Assembly (NCBI GenBank): GCA_042663485.1
Contig: JBHTAF010000004.1
Strand: one strand, 5' to 3'
Length of the DNA stretch: 64,000 nucleotides
Origin: Natronosalvus sp042663485
GTDB lineage: Archaea > Halobacteriota > Halobacteria > Halobacteriales > Natrialbaceae
Shown here: in pieces, positions 62,323 to 64,000 of the stretch
Numbering within the stretch: the stretch's first letter is position 1
Layout of the letters: each line of letters starts with the position of its first letter
Notes under the pieces: generated by a model
The model's database searches: none
What the model saw: only the letters and a program-made list of their open reading frames with translations
Told to the model about the DNA's origin: nothing
Position numbers and translations under genes: made by a program

Positions 62323-63378
62323 TCAGTAGCCGCGCTCGATCAGGTAATCGGCGACCTGGAAGAGCAGTTCGCGAGCCTCGTTGTCGGGGAGCACTTCGAG
62401 GCGGTTCTTCCCGCGGTCGACGAGGTCGCGCGCCATGTCGTTCGCGTAGGAGATCGAACCGGAGTCCTCGAGCGTGGCGACGGCGTCGTCGATCTCGGCC
62501 TCGGTGACGGCGTCGACGTCGGTGGTGTCGACCAGCGACTCGACGTCGACGCCCTGCTCGCGGGCGTGGACCGTGATGAGCGTCTGCTTGTTCTCGACGA
62601 GGTCGCTTCCGCGCTGCTTGCCGAGCTTTTCACTGGGAACGGTCAGGTCGAGCACGTCGTCTTGAATCTGGAAGGCGCGTCCGACGTCGAGTCCGTAACC
62701 GTACAGCGCGTCGACGGTGTCCTGATCGGCTCCCAGCAAGATTGCCGGGAGGGCCGCCGAGGCCGCGTAGAGGACGGCGGTCTTCTGCTCGACCATCTCG
62801 AGGTACTCCTCGGGCGTGACGTCCTCGCGCGACTCGAAGCTCACGTCGTGGGATTGCCCCTCGCAGATTTGCGTGCAGGTGTTTGCGAGGACGTCGAGCG
62901 CCTGCACTGTTCGATCGGATTCGGCGCCCGTCTCGAGCATGATCTCGAAGGCCTTCGAGTACAGCGTGTCGCCCGCGAGAATCGCTGTCTCGAGGTCGTA
63001 GGCCTTGTGGACGGCGGGGACGCCACGGCGGAGGTCGTCGTCGTCCATGATGTCGTCGTGGATGAGCGTGAACGACTGGATAACCTCGACGCTGACCGCA
63101 GCGGCCATGAGGTCGACGGTCGTGGACGATTCCTCGACCGTCGGGAACTCCCGGTAGAGCGTCGACAGCGGCTCGACGTCGGTGAGCGCTTCCCCGGTGG
63201 CCAGCAGGACCGTCGGCCGAAGCCGCTTGCCGCCGGCGTCGAGCAGGTACCGGGACGCCTCGTAGAGACGTTCCGGTCGCGTGATCGGTAGCTCCTCGGG
63301 GATGGCCTCGTTGACGAGTTCGCGTCGCTCGCCGACGGCCTCGAGCACCGCTTTCTCGCGTGCCTCGGGTGATGTCAT
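62323..63378 (-). CDS. idsA: polyprenyl (geranylgeranyl/farnesyl) diphosphate synthase
   Basis: A 351-residue trans-prenyltransferase that builds the chains of archaeal lipids. The first Asp-rich motif is DDIMD (about residues 108-112) and the second is DDVLD in FQIQDDVLDLTV; GGKRLRP precedes the first. Residues before the first motif set chain length, but I cannot assign C20 or C25. ATG at 63378 starts one base after the RNase J stop, so they are co-transcribed. A longer frame (four codons upstream) is possible. Confidence 0.95.
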   Translation of the reverse strand: MTSPEAREKAVLEAVGERRELVNEAIPEELPITRPERLYEASRYLLDAGGKRLRPTVLLATGEALTDVEPLSTLYREFPTVEESSTTVDLMAAAVSVEVIQSFTLIHDDIMDDDDLRRGVPAVHKAYDLETAILAGDTLYSKAFEIMLETGAESDRTVQALDVLANTCTQICEGQSHDVSFESREDVTPEEYLEMVEQKTAVLYAASAALPAILLGADQDTVDALYGYGLDVGRAFQIQDDVLDLTVPSEKLGKQRGSDLVENKQTLITVHAREQGVDVESLVDTTDVDAVTEAEIDDAVATLEDSGSISYANDMARDLVDRGKNRLEVLPDNEARELLFQVADYLIERGY

Positions 63379-63379
63379 A

Positions 63380-64000
63380 TCAGTCGACAAGCTGGATCAG
63401 GTTGCCGTTGCGCGAGACGTGGACGTCACGGCCCATGTGGTACCCCTCGCCTTCACAGAGTTTGACGTAGCCGGAAAGTCCCTTGAGATCCTGGTGAGCC
63501 GGGACGATGTGCTGGGGCTGAAGCGCGTCGAGCATCGCGTAGTGGCCCTCCTGGTTGAGGTGGCCGGAAACGTGGATGTCGTCGTAGATGCGAGCGCCCT
63601 GCATGCCGAGCAGTTTTTCGGCCTGGTAGCGTTGCCCCTCGTTGGTCGGTTCGGGGATGACGCGCGCGGAGAAGACGACCTTGTCGCCGTCGTCCAGTTC
63701 GTAGGGGGTCTCGCCGCGAGCCATGCGCGTGAGCATCGCACGGGGTTCGCCCTGGTGGCCGGTGACGACGGGCAGGAAGTTCTCCTTGCCCTCGTTCATG
63801 ATCCGCTTGAACGTCCGGTCGACGGACTTCCGGTGGCCGAACATCCCGAGGTCGCTCGGGAAGTCGATGAAGTCGAGTCGTTCCGCGGTGCCGGAGTACT
63901 TCTCCATCGAGCGCCCGAGCAGGACGGGTTGGCGGCCGATGTCGTTGGCGAACTCGACGAGCGATTTCACGCGGGCGATGTGGCTCGAGAAGGTGGTGGC
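63380..64000 (-). CDS. rnj: ribonuclease J, 3' part (cut by window edge)
   Basis: The visible 206 residues are the end of a metallo-beta-lactamase/beta-CASP RNase. The frame is open to the window edge (ATTFSSHIARVKSL reading into the beta-CASP domain) and holds GRSMEKYSGTAERLDFIDFPSD, VVTGHQGEPRAMLTRMA, VVFSARVIPEPTNEGQRYQ, HVSGHLNQEGHYAMLDAL and PAHQDLKGLSGYVKL, the motifs A-C region of the family. A 5'-3' exoribonuclease role in mRNA turnover is expected. It is upstream of idsA in one operon. Confidence 0.93.
   Translation of the reverse strand, partial: ATTFSSHIARVKSLVEFANDIGRQPVLLGRSMEKYSGTAERLDFIDFPSDLGMFGHRKSVDRTFKRIMNEGKENFLPVVTGHQGEPRAMLTRMARGETPYELDDGDKVVFSARVIPEPTNEGQRYQAEKLLGMQGARIYDDIHVSGHLNQEGHYAMLDALQPQHIVPAHQDLKGLSGYVKLCEGEGYHMGRDVHVSRNGNLIQLVD

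Overview
The window is chromosomal DNA of a halophilic archaeon (class Halobacteria), possibly Natrialbaceae, though the family is only a guess. The support is high GC, strongly acidic proteins, many promoters with a TATA element 25-35 bases before the start codon (leaderless style), TAT-type secretion signals (RR followed by LAGC lipoboxes), and archaeal gene sets: Orc1/Cdc6, RadB, RpoF, L21e, L1-L10-L12, RNase P proteins, proteasome alpha, SBDS, CdcH and an archaeal GluRS. Both window ends cut genes: a second MetE-type gene at the left and RNase J at the right. I saw no rRNA, tRNA, CRISPR array or complete insertion sequence.

Layout. 1-5.4 kb: MetE-like methionine synthase gene, then the conserved minus-strand information-processing cluster rpl21e-rpoF-DUF655-ksgA-mscS-hemK2-like. 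5.5-9.4 kb: cystathionine synthase/lyase, a YihY/BrkB membrane protein, aEF-1beta with a 59-residue zinc-finger protein, and a TctA-like permease. 9.7-13.3 kb: L12, L10, L1 with a structured leader, an inserted membrane-protein gene, and L11. 13.3-15.9 kb: a replication origin, with an orc1/cdc6 gene flanked on both sides by seven copies of a 19-bp ORB-like repeat. 15.9-24 kb: secreted copper/PQQ-type oxidoreductases (one interrupted by an in-frame amber codon), aldehyde dehydrogenase, a HalOD1 protein, a decayed DsrE-family gene, a ZIP transporter and a universal stress protein. 24-32.5 kb: CNNM-type transporter, ABC exporter, glyA, a large CHAT-domain (caspase-like) protein and the regulator TbsP.

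32.9-36.6 kb is the archaeal RNase P/proteasome/ribosome-maturation superoperon (rnp3, methyltransferase, rnp2, psmA, SBDS). 36.6-47.5 kb holds FUN14, CdcH, LarC with a His-rich insertion, an RNase H-fold protein divergent from radB, a CBS-domain protein with a possible HPF-like tail, a lycopene-cyclase-domain protein, a CAP-domain protein, a second YihY protein and an acidic protein. 47.7-59.6 kb is a mixed set: a low-molecular-weight phosphatase/arsenate-reductase-like protein, a degenerate receiver protein, an AhpD-like protein, a membrane hydrolase, a Na+/H+ antiporter, an LLM flavin enzyme, heme A synthase, an M24-fold protein lacking metal ligands, an SDR, a multi-PAS histidine kinase, a CDGSH protein, a DUF456 protein and a small Cys/His protein. 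59.7-64 kb is gltX, a lipoprotein, the prenyl synthase idsA and RNase J.

The most notable items are the origin (repeat family distinct from the canonical haloarchaeal ORB as I remember it, one copy sitting on the orc1 promoter), the CHAT protein with an intact His/Cys pair, the amber-interrupted cupredoxin-PQQ fusion, a receiver domain whose phospho-acceptor is Glu, the CBS-HPF-like fusion, and repeated short tandem or inverted repeats between genes. Reading frames and motifs were read directly; family names rest on recognition without database searches.
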